Below, one piece after another: positions 8,682 to 17,966 of a stretch of 35,808 nucleotides of DNA (positions within the stretch are counted from its first letter, which is position 1; each line of letters opens with the position of its first letter). This DNA is from Candidatus Sumerlaeota bacterium. GTDB lineage: Bacteria; Sumerlaeota; Sumerlaeia; JAFGJS01. The stretch lies in contig JAFGJS010000079.1 of the NCBI GenBank assembly GCA_016928995.1, positions 1 to 35,808 on the forward strand, read 5' to 3'. Position numbers and translations under genes: made by a program. The notes beneath the pieces were generated by a model that worked only from the letters and a program-made list of their open reading frames with translations, ran no database searches and had not been told where the DNA came from.

Positions 8682-8691
8682 CTGTTATATA
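8664..8691. promoter_or_regulatory. dyad TATATAACA-N10-TGTTATATA, probable operator or enhancer site
   Basis: Nine-base perfect arms (8664-8672 and 8683-8691) flank ten bases. The dyad overlaps the activator gene's own promoter and lies about 150-175 bp upstream of the predicted sigma-54 start of the TauE/SafE gene, a usual distance for an enhancer. Binding by the adjacent Fis-type HTH protein would allow both autoregulation and activation. That partner is inferred from position only. Confidence 0.5.
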
Positions 8692-8705
8692 TAAAGGAAA
8701 GTGCC

Positions 8706-10286
8706 ATGCGAAAATTCAAGGATCTGATGCTCGATGTCTGGCGCGAAGTCTCCCAGCACCTGGAAATCGGCCAATCGATTTCCGCTATCGCCAGACTCCT
8801 GGAACGCGAACTGCCGCTGAAACAGCTCTGCCTGCGTCAATTGCTGGAGCAGGAATGCTGTCTGATCGATCTGGCGCAATGGCGAGTCGGCAACGATGCG
8901 CCGCCGCCGGCGCGGACGACGCTGACACATACGCAGGTCAATCGGATCCTAAAATGGCGTCAGGATTCCAAGGCCATCGTTCATGCGCCTGGCGAACGAC
9001 TGCATCCATTGCTGCGATTAACAGCGCCGGAACATGCATCATCCGCGGCAGCAATGCTTGCATCGGCCTTCACCACGTCTCAGCATGAGCATGGTGTATT
9101 GATCGCCGTGGCCAAGCCGAAGGCGCGTTTCACACAAAAACATGCGCAGTTTTTCCAGATGCTTTCCAGGGCGGTGCTGGCGGCGATAGAAAACGACAGC
9201 CGTCTGCGCGAGCTGGAGCAGCTCCGCAAGGCTGCCGAGGCCGACCGGCAATCGCTGCTCCGGCGTTTGGGCCGCGATGAACTCGCCGAGGACGCCATCG
9301 TCGGCGCAAACACCGGCTTGCAGGAGGCGATGCGCCGTGTGGAACTCGTGGCGCAGTCCGGCGCTCCCGCGCTCATCCTGGGCGAAAGCGGATCGGGCAA
9401 GGAACTGGCCGCCCGGGCGATCCATCGCCGTTCCGCACGCTGCGATGGTCCGTTCGTCCGGGTCAATTGCGGCGCCATCCCGCCGGAGTTGATCGACTCT
9501 CAGCTCTTTGGTCATGAAAAAGGCGCCTTCACCGGCGCTGTCGATCAACGGCAGGGCTGGTTTGAACGCGCGGATGGCGGAACCCTGTTTCTGGATGAAA
9601 TCGGCGATCTGCCACTGGCCGCGCAAGTGCGATTGCTGCTCGTGCTGCAAGACGGATGGCTCGAGCGCGTCGGCGGACACAAGCCGATTCAGGTCGATGT
9701 GCGGATCGTCGCTGCGACCCACAGCGATCTGCCCGCGATGGTCGGCGAGGGCAAATTCCGCGAAGACTTGTGGTATCGCATCGCTGTGTTTCCCATCATC
9801 CTGCCGCCTTTACGCGAGCGCAAAGACGACGTCCCCGAACTCGCCCGGCACTTCGCCAGGCGAGCGGCGCGGCGATTCGGTCTGCGTCCGGTCATGCCGG
9901 CGGAGGATGACATCCAGCTTTTACGACAATATGACTGGCCGGGAAACGTGCGGGAATTTTCCGCCGTGATCGACCGCGCCGCTATCCTGGGCGACGGCGT
10001 CCGGCTGGAAATCGCCAAGGCGCTGGGCATGAGCCCCAGGAAACTCAATGAAGCCGCCGTTGAAATGGCGTCATCCATTGACGCTCAAATTCCTGCCACC
10101 TTGACGCAGAGTTTTCCTTCTCTCGAACAAGCGACACGAGAGCACATCGAGCGAGCCTTGCAGCTGACCAACGGCCGCGTGGAAGGTTTTTTTGGCGCCG
10201 CGCGACTGTTGCGCGTCAATCCCAACACTCTGCGCTCAAAGATGCGCAAGCTCAGTCTTGACCGAACTGCTTATGCCCAAACGTGA
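8706..10286 (+). CDS. sigma-54-dependent transcriptional activator with GAF-like N-domain
   Basis: The 526-residue protein has three parts. Residues 1-185 look like a GAF-type sensor domain (not a response-regulator receiver). Residues about 195-425 form the AAA+ core, with Walker A GESGSGKE (226-233), GAFTGA (273-278, the sigma-54 contact loop), Walker [10 protein letters not shown] (about 294-302), an arginine-bearing FREDLWYRI segment and WPGNVREF (411-418). A C-terminal Fis-type HTH follows (about 485-518, [20 protein letters not shown]). All ATPase motifs are intact, so it should open sigma-54 promoters in response to a ligand sensed by the GAF domain. It is divergent from the TauE/SafE gene, whose promoter is sigma-54-like. 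ATG 8706 has AAAGGA 8 nt upstream. Confidence 0.93.
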   Translation: MRKFKDLMLDVWREVSQHLEIGQSISAIARLLERELPLKQLCLRQLLEQECCLIDLAQWRVGNDAPPPARTTLTHTQVNRILKWRQDSKAIVHAPGERLHPLLRLTAPEHASSAAAMLASAFTTSQHEHGVLIAVAKPKARFTQKHAQFFQMLSRAVLAAIENDSRLRELEQLRKAAEADRQSLLRRLGRDELAEDAIVGANTGLQEAMRRVELVAQSGAPALILGESGSGKELAARAIHRRSARCDGPFVRVNCGAIPPELIDSQLFGHEKGAFTGAVDQRQGWFERADGGTLFLDEIGDLPLAAQVRLLLVLQDGWLERVGGHKPIQVDVRIVAATHSDLPAMVGEGKFREDLWYRIAVFPIILPPLRERKDDVPELARHFARRAARRFGLRPVMPAEDDIQLLRQYDWPGNVREFSAVIDRAAILGDGVRLEIAKALGMSPRKLNEAAVEMASSIDAQIPATLTQSFPSLEQATREHIERALQLTNGRVEGFFGAARLLRVNPNTLRSKMRKLSLDRTAYAQT

Positions 10287-10400
10287 TTGCGACGGGCGAT
10301 AAGCTCTTGACGGCTTCACGATCCATCATGAATGATCGGCGGGATTCACTCAACCGGTCGAGGCCAGGCACGAGGCGCATTTGAGCGCGGGAGATGATCG

Positions 10401-12575
10401 ATGAGCATTGGGGCGTTGGGCTCCCGGCGGCTTCATATCGAGCATGACGCCGGTAAGCGCAAACTCGGGGGAGAAGGCAAACCGGAATCCTCCAATTGTG
10501 ATATTGTTGATCGATTGCGCTCGCCGCAAGCACGGAACTGCCTGCTGGGTCTGCTTCTCGCCATCGCCACCATCTTCGCCTATCAGCAAGCCTGGAACGC
10601 CGGGTACATCTGGGACGATGACTTCTACGTGACGGATAACGAACTGCTGCATGCCCCAGACGGCTTAAGACGCATCTGGTTTTCGCAGGATTCCCCTTCC
10701 CAGTATTTCCCGCTGACTTACACATCGCTGCGCATCGAGTACGCCCTCTGGGGTTTGAATTCCTCGGGCTATCATTGGACGAACATCCTGCTGCACGTGA
10801 TCAATGCGTTGCTGCTGTGGTTGGTCTTGGCGCGTTTGAAACTGCCCGGACCATGGCTGGCGGCGGCGATTTTCGCGCTGCATCCGGTTCATGTGGAATC
10901 CGTCGCCTGGATCACGGAGCGCAAGAACACCCTCTCGCTGTTTTTTATGCTGCTCTCCACGCACGCCTGGCTCGCGTTCGCCGAGGAGCGCCCCAAGACA
11001 TTGTGGCGCTATTACGCGCTGGCGCTGCTCCTCTATGCGCTGGCGCTGTTCAGCAAAACCACCGCCTGCACGCTGCCCGCCACGCTGATTCTGGTTTTAT
11101 GGTTGAAGGAAAAACCGATTAACTGGCGGCGATGGGTGCAGGTCATTCCGTTCCTTATCCTGGGCGTCGCCATGGGCCTGTTCACCATGTGGTGGGAGCG
11201 CCATCATCAGCACACCACGGGCAAGGACTTCGGCTACGGCATGCTGGACCGGCTGCTCATCGCCAGCCGCGCCGCGTGGTTTTACATAGGCAAGTTGATC
11301 TGGCCGCGCAACCTCACCTTCAGCTATCCGCACTGGACGATTGATCCAAGCGATCCGTTGGCCTACAGCTGGCTGGCGGCCTGCATCGCGCTGGGCGCGG
11401 CTGTGGCGTACGTCCGGCGATTTTTCGGACGCGGCATCGAAACCGCGCTGGTCTTTTTCGTAGCCATGTTAAGCCCCGTGATTGGCTTCATCATGCTTTA
11501 CACCTTCTGGTACACCTTTGTCGCCGACCACTACCAGTACGTGGCCAGCATCGGACTCATTGCGCTGGCGGCTGGCGGGATCACCATGGCGTTCCGTCGT
11601 ATCGATCAGAAAAATCCATATATCAAGCCTGTGCTATGCTGTGCGCTATTGGTGGCGCTGGGCGTGCTGACCTGGCGGCAGTGCGCGATGTATGAAAATA
11701 GTGAGACGCTATGGCGGGCGACGATTGAGCGAAATCCCGAAAGCCTGATGGCTCACATCAACCTGGGCAGCGAACTTTCCGCCAGGGGAGATGTGGACGA
11801 GGCGATGGAGCATTTTCAGCGAGCGCTGGAGATTCAGCCTGGAGACGCCGTGGCCGCTTACAGCTTGGGCAACGCCTTGCTGCGAAAAGGGCGGCTGGAC
11901 GATGCGATGCCGCTGTTTCAGCGGGCCGTGAAGAACGATCCCGGCGATCTGCTGGCTCATTATAACTATGGCGTTGCCTTGATGGAAAAAAGGCGGGTAG
12001 ACGAGGCGATTGCGCGCTATCAAAAAGCCCTGACCATTGATCCGAAGTACTCCCCGGCGCACTACAATCTCGGCATCGCCCTGTTCCAAAACAAACAGGC
12101 GGATGAGGCGATTGCTCATTTCAAGCAAGCCTTGGAACTTCAACCCGGCTTTGCGGCTGCGTATCATAATCTTGGCATCGCCTGTTCCTCGCTCGGACGG
12201 CAGGGGGAGGCAGCGGAGTATTTCAAGCAAGCCGTGGAATTGGAATCCAACAATGTGGCGGCGCTGAATAAGCTCGCCTGGATTCTGGCGACGTCGCCCT
12301 TGGATTCGCTCCGGGACGGCGCGCATGCCGTCCGTTGCGCCGAACGCGCATCATGGCTCACCGGTCATGCGGACCCGGTCTTGCTCGCCACGCTGGCGGC
12401 GGCTTATGCCGAGGCCGGGCGATTCGACGATGCCGTGAAGACCGTCCGGAAAGCCCTTCATCTCGCCCAGGTCCATAATCTTCCTATCACGGATTCCATC
12501 AAGGAGCAACTCGCGCTCTACAAAGGCGGCGCTCCCTATCGCGATACCGGTCAATCCAATACAGCAACACAATGA
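10401..12575 (+). CDS. multi-TM protein with C-terminal TPR repeats (TMTC-like)
   Basis: The product has 724 residues. A cytoplasmic N-terminus of about 45 residues precedes roughly ten membrane segments (about 46-440). These contain IWDDDFYV near the first loop and HPVHVESVAWITERKN, both typical of TMTC-like and PMT-related bacterial membrane proteins. Residues about 448-620 are five canonical 34-residue TPRs, starting at LMAHINLGSELSARGDVDEA, and two more divergent ones follow. Such proteins are often annotated as putative O-glycosyltransferases or tetratricopeptide membrane proteins; the acidic DDD loop fits a GT-C catalytic site but is not proof. The ATG has a GGGAG upstream. The 114-bp gap after the activator gene shows no terminator, so cotranscription is possible. 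Confidence 0.85.
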   Translation: MSIGALGSRRLHIEHDAGKRKLGGEGKPESSNCDIVDRLRSPQARNCLLGLLLAIATIFAYQQAWNAGYIWDDDFYVTDNELLHAPDGLRRIWFSQDSPSQYFPLTYTSLRIEYALWGLNSSGYHWTNILLHVINALLLWLVLARLKLPGPWLAAAIFALHPVHVESVAWITERKNTLSLFFMLLSTHAWLAFAEERPKTLWRYYALALLLYALALFSKTTACTLPATLILVLWLKEKPINWRRWVQVIPFLILGVAMGLFTMWWERHHQHTTGKDFGYGMLDRLLIASRAAWFYIGKLIWPRNLTFSYPHWTIDPSDPLAYSWLAACIALGAAVAYVRRFFGRGIETALVFFVAMLSPVIGFIMLYTFWYTFVADHYQYVASIGLIALAAGGITMAFRRIDQKNPYIKPVLCCALLVALGVLTWRQCAMYENSETLWRATIERNPESLMAHINLGSELSARGDVDEAMEHFQRALEIQPGDAVAAYSLGNALLRKGRLDDAMPLFQRAVKNDPGDLLAHYNYGVALMEKRRVDEAIARYQKALTIDPKYSPAHYNLGIALFQNKQADEAIAHFKQALELQPGFAAAYHNLGIACSSLGRQGEAAEYFKQAVELESNNVAALNKLAWILATSPLDSLRDGAHAVRCAERASWLTGHADPVLLATLAAAYAEAGRFDDAVKTVRKALHLAQVHNLPITDSIKEQLALYKGGAPYRDTGQSNTATQ

Positions 12576-12626
12576 CCACCAGGCTTTTCGATGATTGATT
12601 AAGCGGATTATTGCAGAAGGAAGGAA

Positions 12627-12702
12627 TGGAGCCAATGGGGAGACTCGAACTCCCGACCCACGCATTACGAATGCGTTGCTCTACCAGCTGAGCTACATTG
12701 GC
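12627..12702 (-). tRNA. tRNA-Thr (anticodon CGT)
   Basis: The minus strand folds into a complete cloverleaf: acceptor stem GCCAATG/CATTGGC, D-arm GCTC/GAGC with GG in the loop, anticodon stem ACGCA/TGCGT with loop TTCGTAA (anticodon CGT, reads ACG), T-arm GGGAG/CTCCC with TTCGAGT, and discriminator T. The body is 73 nt and CCA is encoded (12629-12627). Confidence 0.97.
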
Positions 12703-13025
12703 TCACGTTGCATTTTCGAAACGCCTCGGGCTTCGCGAAAATGCGGCGGGATTATTGAGCGGCGTCCATCGGCTGTCAACAGCAAATTGCCGCTTTTAAG
12801 CCTGCTTGATGCAATTTCCTATGGATTATTGCCCATGGATGATTGCGTATCGCGCATGGTCAGGGGAGGAGCTGATGCCTGTTTTGGTTTTCAGCCATCG
12901 ATCTCAACACGGATCGAGAACTTTTTGCTCGCGGAACCTGTAATTCATTGAATTTCAAAGCGGGTGCTTGTTAGGCTGCATTCATCGCATGTCACGCGAG
13001 ATCACCTCTTCCTGAAAGGCGGCGC
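12703..13025. other. intergenic stretch with one inverted repeat
   Basis: These 323 bp separate the tRNA from the nucleoside phosphorylase gene. The only structure I find is the inverted repeat GCATTTTCG (12710-12718) / CGAAAATGC (12736-12744), just 5' of the tRNA on its own strand; it may shape the tRNA precursor. No coding signal is convincing. Confidence 0.5.
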
Positions 13026-13838
13026 ATGTCCGGCAAGGCTGCGGAAATCGCGGAGCGCATCGCTCCGGTGTTGCGCGAAAAACCGCTGGCGGCGATCGTC
13101 AGCGGTTCCGGCCAATCGCGGTTGGGACGGCGGCTGGGGCTGAAGCCTATCGCCGCGATGAGCGCCTTGCCGCATTTCCATCGGCCCACGGTCGCCGGAC
13201 ATTCGGGCGAGATCATGGCCGGCCGCATCAGCGGCGCGCCTGCGATGCTGTTCGCCGGGCGCTGCCATTTTTACGAAGCGCCGGAGCCAGAGCAAGTGTC
13301 GCTCGCCGTGCGCGTCTGCGCGGCGCTGGGCGTGCCGCGCGTGATTTTGCTGAATTCGGCCGGCGGCTTGAATGCAGCATTTGAGCCGGGCGAGCTGATG
13401 CTGATCACGGATAGCGTCAATCTGCAATTCCGCACGCCGCCGCTCAGCCAGCCGCAAGGCCATGAACGCGCCGGGTTGAACCTGTGCGACATGTTTTCGC
13501 TGGAACTGATTCATATCGCGCGCGAGCAGGCGCTTCAGGCAAAGATCCGGTTGCACGAAGGAACCTACGTCGCGATGCCCGGTCCGGCGTATGAGACGCG
13601 GGCGGATATCGAGATGTTGCGCATGGCCAGCGGGGACGCCGTAGGCATGTCCACGCTGCCCGAAGCATACGCGGCGCACGACGCCGGGCTGCAAACGCTG
13701 GCGATCTCCGTCATCACTAACTCCTGCGTGCGACCGGCCGCCGAGACGACGCATGCAGAGGTGCTGCAGAACGCCGCCCACGCGGAAGACAATCTTGCCC
13801 GGCTGCTGCGGGCGATCCTGAAAAAACTGGCGCAATAA
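13026..13838 (+). CDS. purine nucleoside phosphorylase (class I trimeric type)
   Basis: At 270 residues this is the usual length of the trimeric PNP family, which splits (deoxy)inosine and (deoxy)guanosine with phosphate into base and pentose 1-phosphate in purine salvage. Expected motifs appear in order: VSGSGQSRLG (phosphate-binding start), GHSGE, GRCHFYEA (phosphate/ribose His), NSAGGLNAAFEPGELMLITD (NAAGG-type motif with Ser for Ala), MPGPAYETRADIEMLR (purine-binding Glu), GMSTLPE and SVITNSC (purine-binding Asn). It is followed after 2 bp by the RadC fusion gene, so the two are very likely one transcription unit. Confidence 0.92.
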   Translation: MSGKAAEIAERIAPVLREKPLAAIVSGSGQSRLGRRLGLKPIAAMSALPHFHRPTVAGHSGEIMAGRISGAPAMLFAGRCHFYEAPEPEQVSLAVRVCAALGVPRVILLNSAGGLNAAFEPGELMLITDSVNLQFRTPPLSQPQGHERAGLNLCDMFSLELIHIAREQALQAKIRLHEGTYVAMPGPAYETRADIEMLRMASGDAVGMSTLPEAYAAHDAGLQTLAISVITNSCVRPAAETTHAEVLQNAAHAEDNLARLLRAILKKLAQ

Positions 13839-13840
13839 CG

Positions 13841-15322
13841 ATGCTGGACGATCTGCAAATCATCGACATGGTGGAGCGCATCAAGGCCTGCGTGTTGCAA
13901 GGCCAATCCGACGCGTTGGAGCGCGTGCGCGCCGAGTTTGATAAGGCCGGCAACCAGCCGCCGCAATTCTACAAGCAGAAATTGCTTTCCGTGCTGTTTG
14001 ACATCGAGGACGAGCATCCCGCCGGGCGCCGCAAGTTGCGCGATCTGGTTTGCCGCCTCGAGCAGCCGCCCGAGGAACTGCTGGACGCCAACGCCGTGTC
14101 CGAGGAACCGGCGATCTATCCGGCGCGCCTGCAAGCAGAAAATCCGTGGGAGAAGCATCCGCAATGGAAACGCCGCGATGAACTGCGCCAGACGCTCGCG
14201 CAATTCGGCGCGTCCGGCGAGGCGCAATCGCCGTTGATTCGCCGGTTTCAGGCGTTAGAGAATCCGCGCGCGATCTATGACGCCGCGCGCAAGGAACTGC
14301 CGTCGCTCAGCGGCTTGCGCGTGTATCGCTTTCTGCTCAAAGCCGGACTGCCGTCCATCGTGCCCGATCAGCCGCGCCGCACGCTGCTCGACCGCTTGAA
14401 CCTTGTGCTGCAACAGGAATCCCACAACGCCTGGCCGGAGCGTTTCTTCGCCGCTAGCGCACGGCTTTCGCACTTGTCCAGCGAGCCGTTCTGCGCGCTG
14501 AATTATCTGCTTGGCGTATTCAGCGGCGCCGTGATTCAGCGCGACTTCACGCCCATCTGCACGCGCCGTCCGCGCTGCCATCTCTGCCCCGTGCAGCAAT
14601 ACTGCGCCTACTTTCGTTTTCATCGCGCCGACGCATCGACGCGCGAAGGCTCAAAACTGCTCCAGATCAAGGCGTCCGAACGGCCGCGCGAACGCTTGAT
14701 GAATCAAGGCGCCCAGGCCCTCTCCGACGCCGAGGTGCTGGCGATCCTGCTGCGCAGCGGCACGCGCAAGCTCAGCGTGCTGGAACTCGCGCAGCACGTG
14801 CTGGACCGGTTTGGATCGCTGGCTCGCATCGAGCAAGCCCCGATTGAGGAAATCAGCCAGGTTCCCGGCATCGGTCCGGCCAAGGCGGCGGAGCTCAAAG
14901 CCGCCTTCGAAGCCGGCAAGCGCATCCTGCGCGAACAAGCCGCCACGCCGGAGATGGATCAGAGTTTCAAGATTTTCGCCTATTGCCGTTCGCGGCTCGC
15001 GCTTGAGGAGCAGGAGCAGTTCTGCATCTTGTTGCTGAACACCAAGAACCGGCTGATCCGCGAGATCGTCGCCACGCGCGGCACGCTGGAAAACAGCCTC
15101 GTGCATCCGCGCGAGGCGTTCAAGGAAGCCATCCGCTCCGCCGCCTCGGCGATCGTCTTCGTCCACAACCACCCCAGCGGCGACCCGTCGCCCTCGCGCG
15201 AGGATATCCAGCTCACCGAACGCCTCGTGCAATCCGGCAAGCTCCTCGGGATCCGCGTCCTCGACCACATCATCGTCGCCGGCAATAACTACTACAGCTT
15301 CGCCGATCGCGAGCTGTTGTGA
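13841..15322 (+). CDS. radC: fusion: endonuclease-III-like Fe-S domain + RadC
   Basis: The 493-residue protein is more than twice normal RadC length. Residues about 270-493 are a full RadC: the N-terminal UPF0758 segment (PRERLMNQGAQALSDAEVL), a helix-hairpin-helix (VPGIGPAKAAELK, about 341-353), and the JAMM-type HNHPSGDPSPSREDIQL (H442, H444, D455). Residues 1-260 resemble an HhH-GPD glycosylase of the Nth/MutY type. LPSLSGLRVYRFLLKAGLPS aligns with the hairpin and following helix, D176 (IVPDQPRRTLLDRL) sits where the catalytic Asp is expected, and four Cys (240, 246, 249, 255) end the domain like the [4Fe-4S] loop, but with C-x5-C first spacing instead of C-x6-C. The GVG hairpin and catalytic Lys are not evident. 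The start lies 2 bp after the PNP stop, so translational coupling is likely. Confidence 0.85.
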   Translation: MLDDLQIIDMVERIKACVLQGQSDALERVRAEFDKAGNQPPQFYKQKLLSVLFDIEDEHPAGRRKLRDLVCRLEQPPEELLDANAVSEEPAIYPARLQAENPWEKHPQWKRRDELRQTLAQFGASGEAQSPLIRRFQALENPRAIYDAARKELPSLSGLRVYRFLLKAGLPSIVPDQPRRTLLDRLNLVLQQESHNAWPERFFAASARLSHLSSEPFCALNYLLGVFSGAVIQRDFTPICTRRPRCHLCPVQQYCAYFRFHRADASTREGSKLLQIKASERPRERLMNQGAQALSDAEVLAILLRSGTRKLSVLELAQHVLDRFGSLARIEQAPIEEISQVPGIGPAKAAELKAAFEAGKRILREQAATPEMDQSFKIFAYCRSRLALEEQEQFCILLLNTKNRLIREIVATRGTLENSLVHPREAFKEAIRSAASAIVFVHNHPSGDPSPSREDIQLTERLVQSGKLLGIRVLDHIIVAGNNYYSFADRELL

Positions 15323-15383
15323 TCATATTATCAGCGCCGTTCATTCATGCAGCAGCAGACTGCGATTCCAGACAGCGCAATTG

Positions 15384-17660
15384 TCACTCTTCGAGCAACT
15401 TCTCCAGCCGTTCGAGGCGTTCTTTCAGGTCATGGATTTGAGCATCTTTCTGTTTCAGCTCGGCTTCGTGCTTATTCAGCAATTCGTTTTGCCGTTTCAA
15501 CAACTCGTTCTGGAAAATCGGAATCAGCTGGTAGGCGATGGAGAACGGTCTGCCGCTGGCGTCGTAGATGACAAGGTCTTTCAGACCAAGCGCATCGAGT
15601 TGTTCGGCGATGTAACCCAGCGTCGCCGCGCCGCTGTCCTTGTAGTTGTAGGTCACCGGTTGCAGATCGAGCAGTTTCGAGATGTCCAGGGCAACGGGCT
15701 GGATGTTTTCCTTGAATCGTGCGCTGGATGTCGCGATGAGTATTTTGCCCGCGCCGTTGATTTGAAGCGCCGTGCCGGAGCCGTCCGGGAGGTTTGGCGC
15801 GATTATGTTGCCCAGGACTCTGAGGCTTTCGACAGACATCGCGCCCACGTTCACGACGTGCAATTCGGCAACAGAAGAGACGTCCAGAACTTCCACGCCT
15901 TTATCCGTGGTTGAGGCCACATAGGCGTAGTCGCCCTGAACGGCGATGGATTTGGCGCCTTCGAGTTCAGTCTCAGCCGTGTCTGTGATCGTGCCGACGG
16001 GCGCTGGATTCGCCGGATCGGAGAGATCCAAAACCGAGACACTGTCGCTAAAATACATCGCGATATACAAATAGCCGTCTCGGCCCTGAATGTCGCTGAC
16101 AGTGCTGTAAGGATTTCCCTCGTTGTCATAGGAGACCATACGCACAAACGCCGGATTGGCCGGATCGGAAACGTCCAGCACATTCACGCCAGGACCATCC
16201 GAATCCCCAACATACGCATAGTCGCCGGATACATAGATGCAACAAGGATTCGTCAGATTCGACTGTGCATTGTCGAAAATCGCGCCGGCATGCGTCGGGC
16301 TGGTCGGATCGGAGATGTCCAGAATCTCGACGCCGTCATCGAAGCCGGCAGTGATATACGCATAGTCGCCTTGCAGATAAATGCTGATGGCGCCATGAAG
16401 CGCGGTCTCGGCGTTATCGAAGAGTCCGCCAACATGCGTCGGGCTGGTCGGATCGGATACGTCCAGGATCTCCAGACCCTCGTTCCAGGCGGTCACATAG
16501 GCGTAGCCGTCCCGGATAACAACGCTGTTGGCGCCACTGAGATGCAGTTCCGCATTATCCGCCAGCGTAAGAACGTGCGCCGGATTCGCCGGATCGGAAA
16601 CATCCAGAATTTCAAGTGTATTGATATTCGTTGAAACCGCATACGCATAGTCGCCCTCAACGCAAATATCATAAACCTGGCTAATTCCAGGCGCTTCAGC
16701 TCTGGCGATCGCCCCGGCATGCGTCGGATTCGCCGGATCGGAAATATCAATGACTTCCATGCCCTCAAACCACGAGACCACAAACGCGTAGTCGCCCTGC
16801 ACGGCAATGGCCCAGGGAGTGTTCATCAAGGTCTCGGCGTTATCGCTGATCGCTCCGAAATGAAGCGGATCGCCCGGCGTGGTTTCGATGCCGCTCAGGC
16901 TTCGGATCGTCATGCCGCCCGCGTCATTGCCTTGCGCAAGAACGGCGACAATATCCTGCAACTCATTGGCCGGATCGGCGTCGGCGTCGTTTGCAAGCGC
17001 GCTGAGGTCGACGCTGTTGCCGTTGCTGATGGAAAGAACCGGCGAAGTGAAACTGAGCGTCTGCGTCTCATCAGCCGCCAGGGCGTAGCCGGCGGTCGTC
17101 GCATGATCGGCGGCCGATGCATGTTCGACCGTGATATTGTCAGGCACTTGCGCGTCAGTCGCCGCGCCGGAAAGGTCTTGCAGGTTGTGCGAGTGCGCGG
17201 CGGCCGCCAGCGCCGAGGAATCGATGCCGTCCAGCATGTCGGCGTCCAGGCCGCTGCCAGCGCCCTGTTGAACCACCGTCTGCGCGAACAACACGCTGTT
17301 GACTTTCACTCGTTCAGGGAAAATATCCGCTGGATCAATCGCGCCATCTGGCATGCTGGCGCTGTCGATCGCCAGTTCGTAATAAAGCTCATCCGCCTGC
17401 GACGCTTCCGCAGGCGGCGTCAGTTCAATCGAGAATCGCCCGGTCGATGAAAGCGTCGTGCCGCTGGTAATCGTGTCGCCGATGGCAACCCCACTCGTCG
17501 CCGCGTCGTAAAATTGCACGCGATACTCCCGCGTTCCGCTCAACGGATCACCAGCTGCATCGCTTAATTGTCCCTGAATGACAATCGACTCCGGCGCAGC
17601 CTGCGCTGCAATGGCGATCAATGCAAAAATCCAAATGAACGCAAAATGCTGTTTTTTCAC
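15384..17660 (-). CDS. secreted LVIVD beta-propeller protein with S74-type chaperone tail
   Basis: The product has 758 residues and a GTG start supported by AAGGAG 6-7 nt upstream. A signal peptide (about 1-22) is followed by an Ig-like N-domain (ESIVIQGQLSDAAGDPLSG), then a tail-fibre-like linker (LDADMLDGIDSSALAAAAHS). Next come seven repeats carrying the pattern V-x-G-D-Y-A-Y-V...LDVSDPANP, about 50 residues each, which should close a seven-bladed propeller. After VLGNIIAPNLPDGSGTAL comes SSARFKENIQPVALDISKLL, the start of an intramolecular chaperone (peptidase S74/endosialidase-type) domain, ending in a long coiled coil. Such chaperones trimerise and cut themselves off phage tail spikes. 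Here they suggest a trimeric surface or secreted fibre. Confidence 0.88.
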   Translation of the reverse strand: MKKQHFAFIWIFALIAIAAQAAPESIVIQGQLSDAAGDPLSGTREYRVQFYDAATSGVAIGDTITSGTTLSSTGRFSIELTPPAEASQADELYYELAIDSASMPDGAIDPADIFPERVKVNSVLFAQTVVQQGAGSGLDADMLDGIDSSALAAAAHSHNLQDLSGAATDAQVPDNITVEHASAADHATTAGYALAADETQTLSFTSPVLSISNGNSVDLSALANDADADPANELQDIVAVLAQGNDAGGMTIRSLSGIETTPGDPLHFGAISDNAETLMNTPWAIAVQGDYAFVVSWFEGMEVIDISDPANPTHAGAIARAEAPGISQVYDICVEGDYAYAVSTNINTLEILDVSDPANPAHVLTLADNAELHLSGANSVVIRDGYAYVTAWNEGLEILDVSDPTSPTHVGGLFDNAETALHGAISIYLQGDYAYITAGFDDGVEILDISDPTSPTHAGAIFDNAQSNLTNPCCIYVSGDYAYVGDSDGPGVNVLDVSDPANPAFVRMVSYDNEGNPYSTVSDIQGRDGYLYIAMYFSDSVSVLDLSDPANPAPVGTITDTAETELEGAKSIAVQGDYAYVASTTDKGVEVLDVSSVAELHVVNVGAMSVESLRVLGNIIAPNLPDGSGTALQINGAGKILIATSSARFKENIQPVALDISKLLDLQPVTYNYKDSGAATLGYIAEQLDALGLKDLVIYDASGRPFSIAYQLIPIFQNELLKRQNELLNKHEAELKQKDAQIHDLKERLERLEKLLEE

Positions 17661-17966
17661 GACGCTCTCCTTGTGGGAAATATTTGTGTATTCTTCTAAC
17701 CCTTTCTATTGGGCGATGTAAATGATAGTTTGGCCGTTCAACGGAAAATTTCGTTGAAGACAGTCATTGGAATGAAGCATTTTCTTGCTTAAGATCTGAG
17801 CGGCCGTCGTTATATGAGGGATTAAAGAATGTCATCCATATCGAGCGCTGAGAGCACAGTATCATCGCTGCCCAACGAGAGAGATGGCTCGAAATCCGGA
17901 TTGGATCAAATATCTATGCATGGCAAGGCCAAGGCGTTCACAGCGCGGCGAGCATTTAGCCGGATA
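17661..17966. other. intergenic stretch, nothing recognised
   Basis: These 306 bp lie between two minus-strand secreted-protein genes. I see no terminator, RNA fold or convincing small gene. The segment near 17796-17810 shares the string GAGCGGCCGTCG with 28765-28777, probably chance or a scrap of a dispersed repeat. Confidence 0.4.

Noticed and set aside
12595-12951. 118-codon frame across the tRNA
   Set aside because: It reads through the tRNA-Thr gene and its spacer; the protein has no coherent features.
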